Assembly: GCF_936916975.1 (NCBI RefSeq)
Contig: NZ_CAKZGO010000004.1
Coordinates: forward strand, 310,001 to 374,000
Length of the DNA stretch: 64,000 nt
Reading direction: 5' to 3'
Origin: an uncultured Dongia sp.
GTDB lineage: Bacteria > Pseudomonadota > Alphaproteobacteria > Dongiales > Dongiaceae
Positions 43,408-51,675 of the stretch are shown in pieces. Position numbers and translations under genes: made by a program. The notes under the pieces were generated by a model. The model saw nothing but the letters and a program-made list of their open reading frames with translations, had not been told where the DNA came from and ran no database searches. Each line of letters opens with the position of its first letter. Position 1 is the stretch's first letter.

Positions 43408-44295
43408 ATGTCGACACCCGATCTCAATCTGCTGGTCACCCTGGATGTGCTGCTGACGGAGGGCAGCGTCGCGGCGGCTGCAAAACGGCTGCGCCTCAGC
43501 CCCTCGGCGATGAGCCGGGCGCTCTCACGGCTCCGCGAGACAATGGGCGATCCGCTGCTGGTGCGGGCCGGCCGCGGCCTCGTGCCGACGCCCCGGGCCC
43601 TTGAGCTCCGCGCCCGCGTGGGGCAGTTGGTGGCGGAGACGCAAGCCGTGCTGCGCCCAGCCGAGACGCTCGACCTTACGCGGCTCAACCGCACCTTCAC
43701 CTTCCGGAACCGCGAGGGCTTCGTCGAGACGTTCGGCGCCAGGCTCATCGCCCGCGTGAACCGCGAGGCGCCCGGCGTGCGCCTACGCTTCGTGCCGAAG
43801 CCCGACAAGGACAGCGAGGCCTTGCGCGACGGCAGCGTGGATATGGAGACCGGCGTCGTGGGCCAAGCCACGGGGCCGGAACTCCGCGCGCAAGGTTTGT
43901 TCCGCGACCGTTTTGTGGGCGTCGTGCGCAAGGGACATCCATTGGCCAAGGCCAAGGTGACACCAGCGCGTTACGCCGCCGGCCGCCACATCCTCATCTC
44001 CCGCCGCGGCGATGAGCGTGGCCCGATCGACGATACGCTGGCGGAATCAGGCCGAAAGCGCGAGATCGCCGCCATCGTCGCCAGCTATTCGGAAGCCCTG
44101 GCGCTCGCCCGCACGACCGACCTCATCGCCAGCGTCCCCGAACGCTATACCGAGACGTTGCGAACTGGGATGGTGAGCTTTCCATTACCGGTCGCCTTGC
44201 CCGAGATCACGATCTCACTGCTCTGGCATCCGAGGGTGGATGCCGATCCGGCACATCGGTGGTTGAGAGAGTGTGTTCGGGAGGTCTGTAGGTGA
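43408..44295 (+). CDS. LysR-family transcriptional regulator
   Basis: A 295-residue regulator. The N-terminal winged helix reads LNLLVTLDVLLTEGSVAAAA, then LRLSPSAMSRALSRLRETMG with the GDPLLVRAGRGLVPTPRA wing. The effector domain follows (FRNREGFVETFGARLI, RGDERGPIDDTLAESG). It is NodD/PcpR-like in overall style. It lies divergent to the 14-helix exporter gene, which is its likely target. The inducer is unknown. Confidence 0.92.
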   Translation: MSTPDLNLLVTLDVLLTEGSVAAAAKRLRLSPSAMSRALSRLRETMGDPLLVRAGRGLVPTPRALELRARVGQLVAETQAVLRPAETLDLTRLNRTFTFRNREGFVETFGARLIARVNREAPGVRLRFVPKPDKDSEALRDGSVDMETGVVGQATGPELRAQGLFRDRFVGVVRKGHPLAKAKVTPARYAAGRHILISRRGDERGPIDDTLAESGRKREIAAIVASYSEALALARTTDLIASVPERYTETLRTGMVSFPLPVALPEITISLLWHPRVDADPAHRWLRECVREVCR

Positions 44296-44308
44296 TGAAG
44301 GGCGGTTG

Positions 44309-45076
44309 TTAGCCGGCTTGCCCGGCTGCTTCCTGGATCAGATTTGCGATCTCGTCGGCATGCGAAATCAGGGAGAGGTGACTAGCCTTCACCTCGATCG
44401 TCTTCGCCCCCATACGTTTCGCCATGAAGCGCTGCAGATCGGGATCGATCGTGCGGTCCTCGGTCGAAACTGCATAGAAGCTGGGTTTTGATCGCCAGGC
44501 GGCCTGCGTGGTCCTTCCCATAAGCAGCGCCTTGTTGAAGGGTTGTTGCGTTGCATAGAGCACCTTCGCCTGCGCCTCTGGCAGATCGCCTGCGAAATCA
44601 TGGAGGAACGCTTCTTCGCTCAAACGTCCCTCGTCGCCGTCGAAGACGATACCGGCAGTCGCGGGCGGCATGGGGTATGTCTTGGCGAGAGCCGCGTAAT
44701 CTTCGCCTGCATCCGGCGCCCGCGCCGCCACATAAACCAGCGCCGAGACATTGGGTGCAACACCCGCCTCGCTCACCAGCATGCCGGCAAAGGAATGCCC
44801 GACCAGTACCGTCGGTCCATCTTGGCGCGCCAGCACCCGCGCGACCGCTTCCACGGCCTCGGGCAAGGTCGTCAGCGGATTCTGTACGGCAGTGGCATTG
44901 AGCCCCCTGGCCTGCAGCCGCGCGATTACTGGCGCCCAGCAGGAACCGTCGGCGAAGAGGCCGTGGGCAAGAACGACATTGCGCGCTGCGTTCTGCGCCA
45001 TGCTTCGACGCGCAGTGGGCAGGATGACAGAGCTGGCTAGAAGCAGCGCCGAAAAACTGCGTCGGGTCATCATCAT
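44309..45076 (-). CDS. Secreted alpha/beta hydrolase with Tat-like signal
   Basis: About 255 residues; three in-frame ATGs at 45076-45070 are possible starts. The N-terminus MMMTRRSFSALLLASSV has an RR pair in Tat-like position and a hydrophobic stretch to about residue 28. The hydrolase core has NVVLAHGLFADGS, the nucleophile elbow VGHSFAGMLVSEAG, an acidic residue in STEDRTIDPD and the catalytic His near ASHLSLISH. It is clearly related to the hydrolase at 45350-46144 (same LAHG...DGS, NPLT and VARVLARQDGPT blocks). The function is unknown. Confidence 0.88.
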   Translation of the reverse strand: MMMTRRSFSALLLASSVILPTARRSMAQNAARNVVLAHGLFADGSCWAPVIARLQARGLNATAVQNPLTTLPEAVEAVARVLARQDGPTVLVGHSFAGMLVSEAGVAPNVSALVYVAARAPDAGEDYAALAKTYPMPPATAGIVFDGDEGRLSEEAFLHDFAGDLPEAQAKVLYATQQPFNKALLMGRTTQAAWRSKPSFYAVSTEDRTIDPDLQRFMAKRMGAKTIEVKASHLSLISHADEIANLIQEAAGQAG

Positions 45077-45286
45077 GGTTCTGCTTTCCACGAATGTTGC
45101 GCAGGATACTCTGGTCGATCAAAACCAGCAGCCATATTCTTGGCGTTAATGCTGAACAAGGGCAAACCGTCTTAACGATTTGAAGAAAGTAGTTCAACTC
45201 CGACTGGTTGGCAATTTGACGCATGACGGAATCTTCTGGCGCGAGCGGTTCGCCCCAGAGCTCACCGAGGAACTTTTCACGATGCA

Positions 45287-45313
45287 GCAGGCGGCACTTT
45301 CGGTGCCGCCTGC
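45287..45313. terminator. Perfect 11-bp hairpin, terminator candidate
   Basis: GCAGGCGGCAC and GTGCCGCCTGC flank a five-base TTTCG loop, 37 bases past the stop of the minus-strand hydrolase at 45350. The T-rich flank (CTATTTT) is on the + side, so the direction is not certain. Confidence 0.6.
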
Positions 45314-45349
45314 CTATTTTCGCGTTGAACGACTAGGAACTACTCCGCC

Positions 45350-46144
45350 TCAGTTCAGATTGCCGCCCGACAGCCTGGCAGCGCGGTCGATCACATCGGC
45401 GACGGCCTTCGGCTTGGTGAGGAAGACGACATGGCTGCCCTCGATTTCCTCAGCAACCGCGCCGATGCGCTTGGCTGTGTGGCGCAGGAGCTTCGGGTCG
45501 ATGGCACTGTCCTGCGTCGCGATCACGGCCCAGCTCGGCTTGTCGTGCCAGGCGGCATGGGTGAGCTTGGTGTCGAAGATCGACATGTTGATGGGCACCT
45601 GCGAATCCCGCAGGAAGGCCGCGTCCGCATCCGCCGTGTCGCCGGCAAAGCCCAGCTTGAATTTCTCGAGGTTCACGAAACCGAACCCGTCCGCCTGCGG
45701 TTCGATGATGAAACTGGGCGGTGCCGGGATCTCGGCAAATTGCTGACCCGTGGACTCGCCGACATCCGGCGCCAATGCCGCCACATAGACGAGACCCGCA
45801 ACCTTGGGATCGATGCCGGCTTCGGTGATGACGCTGCCGCCATAGGAGTGGCCGACCAGGATGGTCGGGCCATCCTGGCGCGCCAGCACGCGGTTGGTCG
45901 CCGCGACGTCGTCGGCCAGCGAGGTCAGCGGGTTCTGCACGATACTGACGCGGTAGCCGCGCTGGGTCAGCTCGTCATAGACGCCGCGCCAGCCGGAGCC
46001 ATCGGCGAAGGCGCCATGCACTAGGACGACGTTCTTCACCCTCTGGTCGCCGAGGGTCGCTTCCTGCTGGGCCTGTGCGGCACCGGTGAGGGTCGCGGCG
46101 GCCAAGGCGGCGAGGAGGACAGTGCGGATGGATCTGATCATCAT
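45350..46144 (-). CDS. Secreted alpha/beta hydrolase
   Basis: A 264-residue protein from the ATG at 46144 (AAGGAA 5 bases upstream). A Sec signal peptide (RTVLLAALAAATLTGAAQAQ) precedes the mature hydrolase. Oxyanion region NVVLVHGAFADGSGW, nucleophile elbow VGHSYGGSVITEAG, acidic residue in ATQDSAIDP and a His in GSHVVFLTKP. It is a paralog of the hydrolase downstream. It is divergent from an OhrR-like MarR gene, and three palindromes lie in its promoter region, so it is probably repressed by that regulator. Confidence 0.9.
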   Translation of the reverse strand: MMIRSIRTVLLAALAAATLTGAAQAQQEATLGDQRVKNVVLVHGAFADGSGWRGVYDELTQRGYRVSIVQNPLTSLADDVAATNRVLARQDGPTILVGHSYGGSVITEAGIDPKVAGLVYVAALAPDVGESTGQQFAEIPAPPSFIIEPQADGFGFVNLEKFKLGFAGDTADADAAFLRDSQVPINMSIFDTKLTHAAWHDKPSWAVIATQDSAIDPKLLRHTAKRIGAVAEEIEGSHVVFLTKPKAVADVIDRAARLSGGNLN

Positions 46145-46182
46145 GAAATTCCTTTTGGTGTAGAGGTTTAGACGACAGGCGG

Positions 46183-46198
46183 TACAAATCAATTTGTA
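46183..46198. promoter_or_regulatory. OhrR-like operator palindrome
   Basis: TACAAAT-CA-ATTTGTA, a perfect 7-bp inverted repeat close in form to the published OhrR operator core (TACAATT-AATTGTA). It lies 39 bases upstream of the hydrolase start at 46144. Confidence 0.65.
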
Positions 46199-46212
46199 TT
46201 TCGCCATAACTA

Positions 46213-46277
46213 TTATCGCGATAACCAATATCTAGGACAGCCTCGCCGCCTTGTCAACGAGAAATTTATCGCGATAT
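46213..46277. promoter_or_regulatory. Pair of TTATCGCGATAA palindromes
   Basis: TTATCGCGATAA at 46213-46224 is a perfect 12-base palindrome; TTATCGCGATAT at 46266-46277 differs at the last base. The 53-base spacing puts them about five DNA turns apart, between the hydrolase and MarR genes, which fits cooperative binding by the MarR dimer. Confidence 0.75.
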
Positions 46278-46321
46278 ATATTGGCGTGATGTTGCCGCCC
46301 TGAAAGCCGTGAGGACCCAAG

Positions 46322-46810
46322 ATGAAAGAGAAGTCGAACGCCCCTGGGCCGAATCCCCCGGTGCCGTTGGATGACCAGCTTTGCTACGCCATCTATTCGG
46401 CGGGCATGGCGATCCAGCGCGTCTACAAACCCCTGCTGGATGAGATGGGCCTGACCTATCCGCAATATCTCGTGCTGAATGTGCTGTGGCGCGAGGATGC
46501 GCAAGCCGTCGGCAAGATCGCCGAGCGGCTGGCGCTGGAATCGAGCACGCTGACACCGCTCCTGAAACGGCTTGAGTCCGCGGGGCTGGTGCAGCGCACC
46601 CGCAATCCTGACAATGAGCGCCAGGTGGTGGTGGCGTTGACGGCGGGCGGCCGCGCGCTGCAAGCGCGCGCCGGCTGTCTCGGTACGGCGCTGCTGGCGG
46701 CCTCGGGACAACCGCTCGAGAAGCTTGGCCGCCTCAACCGCGACGTCAAGCATCTGCGCGACGCGCTCTATGACGAGATCGGCGGCTGGGACCTCACCCG
46801 CGCGCCATAG
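46322..46810 (+). CDS. MarR-family repressor, OhrR-like
   Basis: A 162-residue winged-helix regulator. The N-terminal block LDDQLCYAIYSAG holds a Cys at the position of the peroxide-sensing Cys of OhrR (LxxQLCFALY in the family). Further matches are GLTYPQYLVLNVLWRED, TLTPLLKRLESAGLV and RNPDNERQVVVALT. No ohr gene is adjacent, unlike the usual OhrR context; the divergent hydrolase is the likely target. Confidence 0.88.
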   Translation: MKEKSNAPGPNPPVPLDDQLCYAIYSAGMAIQRVYKPLLDEMGLTYPQYLVLNVLWREDAQAVGKIAERLALESSTLTPLLKRLESAGLVQRTRNPDNERQVVVALTAGGRALQARAGCLGTALLAASGQPLEKLGRLNRDVKHLRDALYDEIGGWDLTRAP

Positions 46811-46837
46811 TCTGAAACGGCGCCTCGAAGCGACACC

Positions 46838-46865
46838 TTGACTATTAGGTTGATATCAACATAAT
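46838..46865 (+). promoter_or_regulatory. Sigma70-like promoter with a palindromic operator in the spacer
   Basis: TTGACT (46838-46843) and CATAAT (46860-46865) are 16 bases apart, and the spacer ends in the perfect 12-base palindrome GTTGATATCAAC (46849-46860). A repressor bound here would block the promoter of the MFS gene. Confidence 0.7.
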
Positions 46866-46910
46866 GACCGGCGACATTTGAGGGCAAGAGCGCCGAAAGG
46901 GAGCATGGTC

Positions 46911-48164
46911 ATGACCGAATCCCCCTATCGCTGGGTCATCGTCGCTGCAGGCGGCCTGCTGGGGTGCCTTGCCGTCGGCGCCATGTTCTCGTTGCCGGTG
47001 TTTCTGCAGCCGATTGCAGCCGATACCGGCTGGTCGATGACGGGCATCTCCACCGCCATGACGATCGGCTTCCTCGCCATGGCATTTGCCAGCATGGCCT
47101 GGGGGGCGCTCACCGACCGGGTCGGGCCGCTGCCCGTGGTGCTCGCAGGCTCGGTCATCCTGTCGGGCAGCCTGGCGCTGGCCGCGCGGGCGACATCGCT
47201 CATTGAATTCCAGATCGTCTTCGGTCTGCTGGTGGGCGGCGGCATTGCCGCGATCTTCGCACCGATGATGGCCTGCGTCACCGGCTGGTTCGAGACCCGC
47301 CGCGGCCTTGCCGTCTCGCTCGTCTCGGCCGGCATGGGCATAGCGCCGATGACCATGTCGCCGCTGGCCGCCTGGCTGGTCGAGATCTATGACTGGCGCA
47401 CCGCCATGGGCATCATCGCCGGCATTGCCGCCGCGATCATGATCCCGGCCTCGCTGCTGGTGCGCCGCGCGCCGGCATTAGACTTGGCGCTAGCCGACGG
47501 GAACGCGGCGGCAGCATTTGGTGACGCCGGCACAGACTCAACAGAAGTACCGACTGAGATGTCCGTCGGCGAGGCGCTGCGCTCGCCGCCCTTCATCCTC
47601 CTGCTGCTCACCAACTTTTTCTGCTGCGCCACGCATTCCGGGCCGATCTTCCACACGGTGAGCTATGCCGTGACCTGCGGCATCCCGCTCATCGCCGCCG
47701 TCTCGATCTACAGCCTCGAGGGCCTTGCCGGTATGGGCGGACGCATCGCGTTTGGCATCCTCGGCGACCGCTTCGGCGCCAAGCGCCTGCTCGTGATCGG
47801 CCTGCTGCTGCAGGCGCTGGGGGCACTCGCCTATGTCTTCGCCGGCAGCCTTGCCACCTTCTATGTCATCGCCGCCATCTTCGGCTTCATCTATGCCGGC
47901 ACCATGCCGCTTTACGCCGTGCTGGCGCGCGAGAATTTCCCCTTGAAGATGATGGGCACCGTGATCGGCGGGACCGCGATGGCCGGCAGCCTCGGCATGG
48001 CGGCAGGCCCGGTGGCCGGCGGCCTCATCTACGACACCTTCGCCAGCTACGCCTGGCTCTATATCGGCTCGTTCGGCATCGGGCTGGGGGCGTTTTTGAT
48101 TGCGATGATGTTCAAGCCGGTGGGGAGGGTGCGGGCGGAGACCGTGGTGGTGGCGGCGGAGTGA
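46911..48164 (+). CDS. MFS transporter (oxalate/formate antiporter-like)
   Basis: A 417-residue 12-helix transporter. I chose the ATG at 46911 because GGGAG lies 7 bases upstream; the ATG at 46905 is too close to it. It opens with YRWVIVAAGGLLGCLAVGAM. Motif A-like ALTDRVGPLPVVLAG and the TGWFETRRGLAVSLVSAGMG block are typical of the monocarboxylate/oxalate-formate family. GRIAFGILGDRFGAKRLLVI is the second-half motif A. The substrate is probably a small organic anion, by family only. Confidence 0.88.
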   Translation: MTESPYRWVIVAAGGLLGCLAVGAMFSLPVFLQPIAADTGWSMTGISTAMTIGFLAMAFASMAWGALTDRVGPLPVVLAGSVILSGSLALAARATSLIEFQIVFGLLVGGGIAAIFAPMMACVTGWFETRRGLAVSLVSAGMGIAPMTMSPLAAWLVEIYDWRTAMGIIAGIAAAIMIPASLLVRRAPALDLALADGNAAAAFGDAGTDSTEVPTEMSVGEALRSPPFILLLLTNFFCCATHSGPIFHTVSYAVTCGIPLIAAVSIYSLEGLAGMGGRIAFGILGDRFGAKRLLVIGLLLQALGALAYVFAGSLATFYVIAAIFGFIYAGTMPLYAVLARENFPLKMMGTVIGGTAMAGSLGMAAGPVAGGLIYDTFASYAWLYIGSFGIGLGAFLIAMMFKPVGRVRAETVVVAAE

Positions 48165-48178
48165 TGGGTAGGTGCGGC

Positions 48179-49009
48179 TCACAAACTTGGGGGCGGCGAG
48201 ACTGGACGACTCTTAATGCCCCCAGGGTATTCAATGAAATCATCGCATCCAAAGCGATCTAAGCTAACAATAGGGTAAAAGGTTCGTTCGTATTTTAATA
48301 AGGGGCGTCCAAACAACGTAATTTCATCTCTTTCAGTGTATTTCTTGCGGATAGCGTAGGGAAGGTAGTTTCGATGCCTATACACCTTCACAACTTGCGG
48401 ACTGCCGCCGATCGGCGAGTCAATGTTCTCCCCTTCAAGAATCTGCGCGAGTGCTTCAAGGGGCTGGTAATTCAGAACCGTGTTTCGCGCTAGCATTAGT
48501 CGCCCTAGTTTTTCGAAGAAAAGATTCCGTTTATCGCCCACAAACCCGACCCGGAATCCGTTTTTATTGCTTGAAAAGCCTCCAAAATTATAACGCTGAT
48601 ATTTACCAATATTTTCGTTGAACCGGACTATTTTTTGATATGCCTCTCCGCTGTCGAAATCGTATCCAGAAATGATGAACTGTGTCCTGTTGAATTGAGC
48701 GATCTTTCGATCATCCACCAAGGTGAGCATCTGATTGCAGATCGCCAGAAAATCTTTCGCCATATCACCGATCGGAGCAGCGCCGGTTGTGAATCTGCGA
48801 TAATTTCTCACCATACATTGGAACTGGAACAAGCAAGGGAATCCAAAATCTGCATCTCCAGCAAACGATATGCAAAAATTTGGTCCATCGATAGGAAATA
48901 TTTTCTGCGCACAGTCCCATCTATAGCCAGCAGAAAGACGGCTATCAGAAGCAAACAGAATTTCATCTACTCCAAGGAATCTACGCCGCCAACTTATTGA
49001 AATAGTCAT
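48179..49009 (-). CDS. Stand-alone proteasome/HslV-like Ntn-hydrolase domain protein
   Basis: A 276-residue protein from an AT-rich patch. The N-terminus reads MTISISW, then FASDSRLSAG, then AQKIFPI and FAGDADFG. After Met removal the order Thr1, Asp (residue 21, in ASDSR) and Lys (residue 35, in QKI) follows the Thr1-Asp17-Lys33 triad of proteasome beta subunits and HslV. The following SFAGD matches their Gly47 turn. The rest (ISGYDFDSGEAYQKIVRF, FGGFSSNKNG, RVGFVGDKRN) is beta-rich. No HslU-type ATPase is near. The family name is unknown to me; the Ntn assignment is my pattern-based inference. Terminal extension is longer than HslV (about 175 aa). Confidence 0.7.
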   Translation of the reverse strand: MTISISWRRRFLGVDEILFASDSRLSAGYRWDCAQKIFPIDGPNFCISFAGDADFGFPCLFQFQCMVRNYRRFTTGAAPIGDMAKDFLAICNQMLTLVDDRKIAQFNRTQFIISGYDFDSGEAYQKIVRFNENIGKYQRYNFGGFSSNKNGFRVGFVGDKRNLFFEKLGRLMLARNTVLNYQPLEALAQILEGENIDSPIGGSPQVVKVYRHRNYLPYAIRKKYTERDEITLFGRPLLKYERTFYPIVSLDRFGCDDFIEYPGGIKSRPVSPPPSL

Positions 49010-49201
49010 TTTCTGCGACCTACAATTGTGTGCTGGCTATCGCTAAGGAATTCGATTGGCAGCTCAGCTTGTACGTTATTTGTATGGCGACGAACGTGAG
49101 CTTAGTTCGTTAGAATGGTGCTAACTCAAGCTCGCCGTGGTCTCCTGGCCGCGCCGAGCTGAAGCAAGAGACCGCGATGATTTCGCGACTACCCCTTACT
49201 G

Positions 49202-50578
49202 CTATGCCTTCAAGAGTTTAGTCAGAAAACCTGAGATCTTCGACTGAGAACCCGCACCGCAGACTTCATTCGCCCCGAAACGGTAAAGTTCATACCCTGA
49301 CAGACTTAGTTGTCGGTCAGCCGATACCATCTCGGCGTACTTCTCCAAACTAGCGAGCCCATCATCTGTTGCAAAGTGTTGCTTTCCGTCAATTTCGATG
49401 ACTACGCGGCGATGATTGGAAAGCAGGAGCAAGAAATCCATTCTTTGCCTCGGTAACCTCTTGCCTTGGCGCCGCTCTAGCAGTGATTTTGCCGTCGCGG
49501 GATCATAGTGTAAGTACACCTGTGGTATCAGCGCTGGTAAGCTGGCACCAAACAGAGACCGCATCGAGCGGAAGTAGTTGTTAAAGAAATTTCGTTCGCC
49601 TTCGCTTTGGAGTGAGTCTCGCAGTCGCTTGCCCAAGGATTTGCGCAGATCCGCATCCGCTTCGGCAGGATTTTCCGCTTTCCACCATTCGATCAAGTCT
49701 TCCCAGAGCAATCCCTTTGCTGGGATTGGCCTATCATAGACAAGACAATTGCTGGCATTGCTCAATAGGATTATGTCGTTGTTGATCGCGTCAGCGAATC
49801 CAATCTCAGGCTTCGGCCCTACCGCAGCAAATATGATGTTCTTTGGCCGGCCGCCAACCTTTGGATTTGTTTTCCGGATGATCTCAAATATAGGGTAGCC
49901 GGAAATTACACCACTTTCTTCAATTGTGTAGTTGTCGCGCTCTAATAGCAATCGAATGCTCTCAATGAGCTTCTGCACTTCTGGCCCGTTCCGGGCTTCC
50001 GGATGCAAGGTTCTTTGGATCATCCGTTGAAATCTCTTACTTGAGCCACCAATAGCTCCAAGTTCTTCAAGCAGCTGCTCAACACTCCAGTCATCGTTTC
50101 GGATAACGTGCCTTTCAATCTCCGCTTTTATCCCCGACGATTGAAAGCCAAATGCTTCTTCGATTTCCTCAAGGCCGCCCCTAAGCGGCCAATCAGCATC
50201 AAGAAAATCGATAAGAGGAAGTTCACCGGAGAGTCCTTGATCTAGGTCATCAAAGCAGCGTGTAATCTGTCGCCTAGTAATTTGGGAAATGCAGCCTCCT
50301 TCGATCTTTTCCCTCTCAAGAAACACGGTCTCCTCAAGTTGCCAATCGTAGTGAACGCGGAGGTAACTTTCCGCAACATCGCATAGTTTCTCGTTCGATA
50401 GATTCTCGAGGGCCGCTTTGACTCGTTGCGCCTTTGATCCTTCGCCTTGGTGCAATCCAAGTTGATCGAGGATTTCGGTAAGTCTGTCATGGGTATACGA
50501 GCGCAGTAGACTTGAAAGCACCTGACGCACCGAAGAGGTGGCTTTGAATCGGCCAGTCATTTCTCGGAAACCGTTCAT
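49202..50578 (-). CDS. Protein with C-terminal PD-(D/E)XK nuclease signature, AbiJ-like architecture
   Basis: A 458-residue protein in the AT-rich patch. The N-terminal 100 residues are helical (SYTHDRLTEILDQLGLH) and resemble the small N-terminal domains of AbiJ-type abortive-infection proteins. A middle helical region contains DWSVEQLLEELGAIGG. The C-terminal 120 residues look like a restriction-type nuclease: an Asp in QRMDFLLLLSNHRRV, then the E-x-K of VVIEIDGKQHF, then YAEMVSADRQLSLSGYELYRFG. This is close to DUF559/Vsr-like nuclease domains. Start alternatives are 50578 and 50560. The function is inferred: an anti-phage or DNA-damage effector. Confidence 0.65.
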   Translation of the reverse strand: MNGFREMTGRFKATSSVRQVLSSLLRSYTHDRLTEILDQLGLHQGEGSKAQRVKAALENLSNEKLCDVAESYLRVHYDWQLEETVFLEREKIEGGCISQITRRQITRCFDDLDQGLSGELPLIDFLDADWPLRGGLEEIEEAFGFQSSGIKAEIERHVIRNDDWSVEQLLEELGAIGGSSKRFQRMIQRTLHPEARNGPEVQKLIESIRLLLERDNYTIEESGVISGYPIFEIIRKTNPKVGGRPKNIIFAAVGPKPEIGFADAINNDIILLSNASNCLVYDRPIPAKGLLWEDLIEWWKAENPAEADADLRKSLGKRLRDSLQSEGERNFFNNYFRSMRSLFGASLPALIPQVYLHYDPATAKSLLERRQGKRLPRQRMDFLLLLSNHRRVVIEIDGKQHFATDDGLASLEKYAEMVSADRQLSLSGYELYRFGANEVCGAGSQSKISGFLTKLLKA

Positions 50579-50771
50579 CTATGAGGTTGCCCCAGCCGCA
50601 TGTCACAAAATCTCTGCAAGCTGTGGTCGTGGATGTTCTGACCACATTGCGCTAAAGAGCTGCATTTGCAAACGCTGCGATAGCGATCCGTTGTTTGCGA
50701 ATGTCGCAATTGCATGTCCGCGATTTTTGTCGTTAGAGACAATATTTTAGCCAGCAAGCTATTTTATAAGA

Positions 50772-50805
50772 ATTAGCCTTGACTAATGCATTAGCCTTTG
50801 CTAAT
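50772..50805. promoter_or_regulatory. Double ArsR-type operator
   Basis: ATTAG-N6-CTAAT occurs twice (50772-50787 and 50790-50805), 18 bases apart, ending 9 bases before the ArsR start at 50815. A TTGACT -35-like box (50779-50784) lies inside the first copy, so binding would block transcription. The leader would be very short. Confidence 0.75.
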
Positions 50806-50814
50806 CATTTCCCC

Positions 50815-51144
50815 ATGACGAACCGAACCCCCATCGATGCCGTGATGAAGACCCTCGCCGACCCCACGCGCCGCGCGGTGTTTGAGCGCATTGTGGGCGC
50901 CGACGAGATTTCGGTCCGCGACCTCACGCAAGGGAGCGGTGTCAGCCAGGGGGCCATTTCGCAGCACCTCAAATCGCTGAAACTCGCCGGCCTGGTGGCG
51001 GAACGCCCTGAGGGGCGGCATGTCTATTACCGGGCGCAACCGGATGGGCTGCGGCCGCTGGTCGACTGGATGACCCATTACGGGATCTTCTGGCGCGAGT
51101 CTTTCGGCAACCTGCGCACTCTTCTGAAGGAAATCGATCCATGA
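50815..51144 (+). CDS. ArsR-family winged-helix repressor (second copy)
   Basis: A 109-residue regulator from the ATG at 50815; an upstream start at 50779 would place the operator inside the gene. It shows IDAVMKTLADPTRRAVFERI, the helix-turn-helix GVSQGAISQHLKSLKLAGLV and wing ERPEGRHVYYR. No metal-site cysteines. It overlaps the SRPBCC gene by four bases (ATGA). The organisation repeats the ArsR/SRPBCC pair at 39805-40652, though the proteins and operators differ. Confidence 0.9.
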   Translation: MTNRTPIDAVMKTLADPTRRAVFERIVGADEISVRDLTQGSGVSQGAISQHLKSLKLAGLVAERPEGRHVYYRAQPDGLRPLVDWMTHYGIFWRESFGNLRTLLKEIDP

Positions 51145-51635
51145 ATGATTCCGCGCTGAAGGCCGTGTCGCAAGGTTCCGGGCAAAACTCCGGCGCCCAG
51201 CAGATCGTCGTCGACGAGGTGTTCCACCATGCGCCGGAGACGATCTGGCGGGCGCTCACCCATGGCGCGTTGATGGGACGCTGGATGATGCAGCCAACCG
51301 GCTTTGTGCCGGTGGTCGGCAATCAATTCACCTTCCAGACGACGCCAGCCGGTGGCTGGGACGGGCTCATCCGCTGCGAGATGCTGGAGGTGGTGCCGAA
51401 CCAGCGCCTCTCCTATGCCTGGCGCGGCGGGCATGCGGACAATGTCGGCTATGGCTCATTGCTCGACACAATTGTCACCTTCACGCTGACCCCGGTCGGC
51501 GTGGGCACGCGGCTGCGCGTGGTGCATGCGGGCTTCGTGCTGCCGAAGAACGACACGGCCTATCAGAATATGAGCCAGGGGTGGAAGAAGGTCGTCCACA
51601 ACCTTTCCACCGTCGTCGCCGGCGAAGAGAACTGA
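51141..51635 (+). CDS. SRPBCC (AHSA1-type) domain protein (second copy)
   Basis: A 164-residue START-like protein. VVDEVFHHAPETIWRALT, LMGRWMMQPTGFVPVVGNQF and WDGLIRCEMLEVVPNQRLSY follow the AHSA1/CalC pattern, then TRLRVVHAGFVLP and GWKKVVHNLS. It is translated from the ATGA overlap with the ArsR gene. The ligand is unknown. A GFA-type gene follows 40 bases later and may be part of the same transcript. Confidence 0.88.
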   Translation: MNDSALKAVSQGSGQNSGAQQIVVDEVFHHAPETIWRALTHGALMGRWMMQPTGFVPVVGNQFTFQTTPAGGWDGLIRCEMLEVVPNQRLSYAWRGGHADNVGYGSLLDTIVTFTLTPVGVGTRLRVVHAGFVLPKNDTAYQNMSQGWKKVVHNLSTVVAGEEN

Positions 51636-51675
51636 TCCAGGGTCTAATTTCGAGATCATTGTCGGGAGAGATGAG

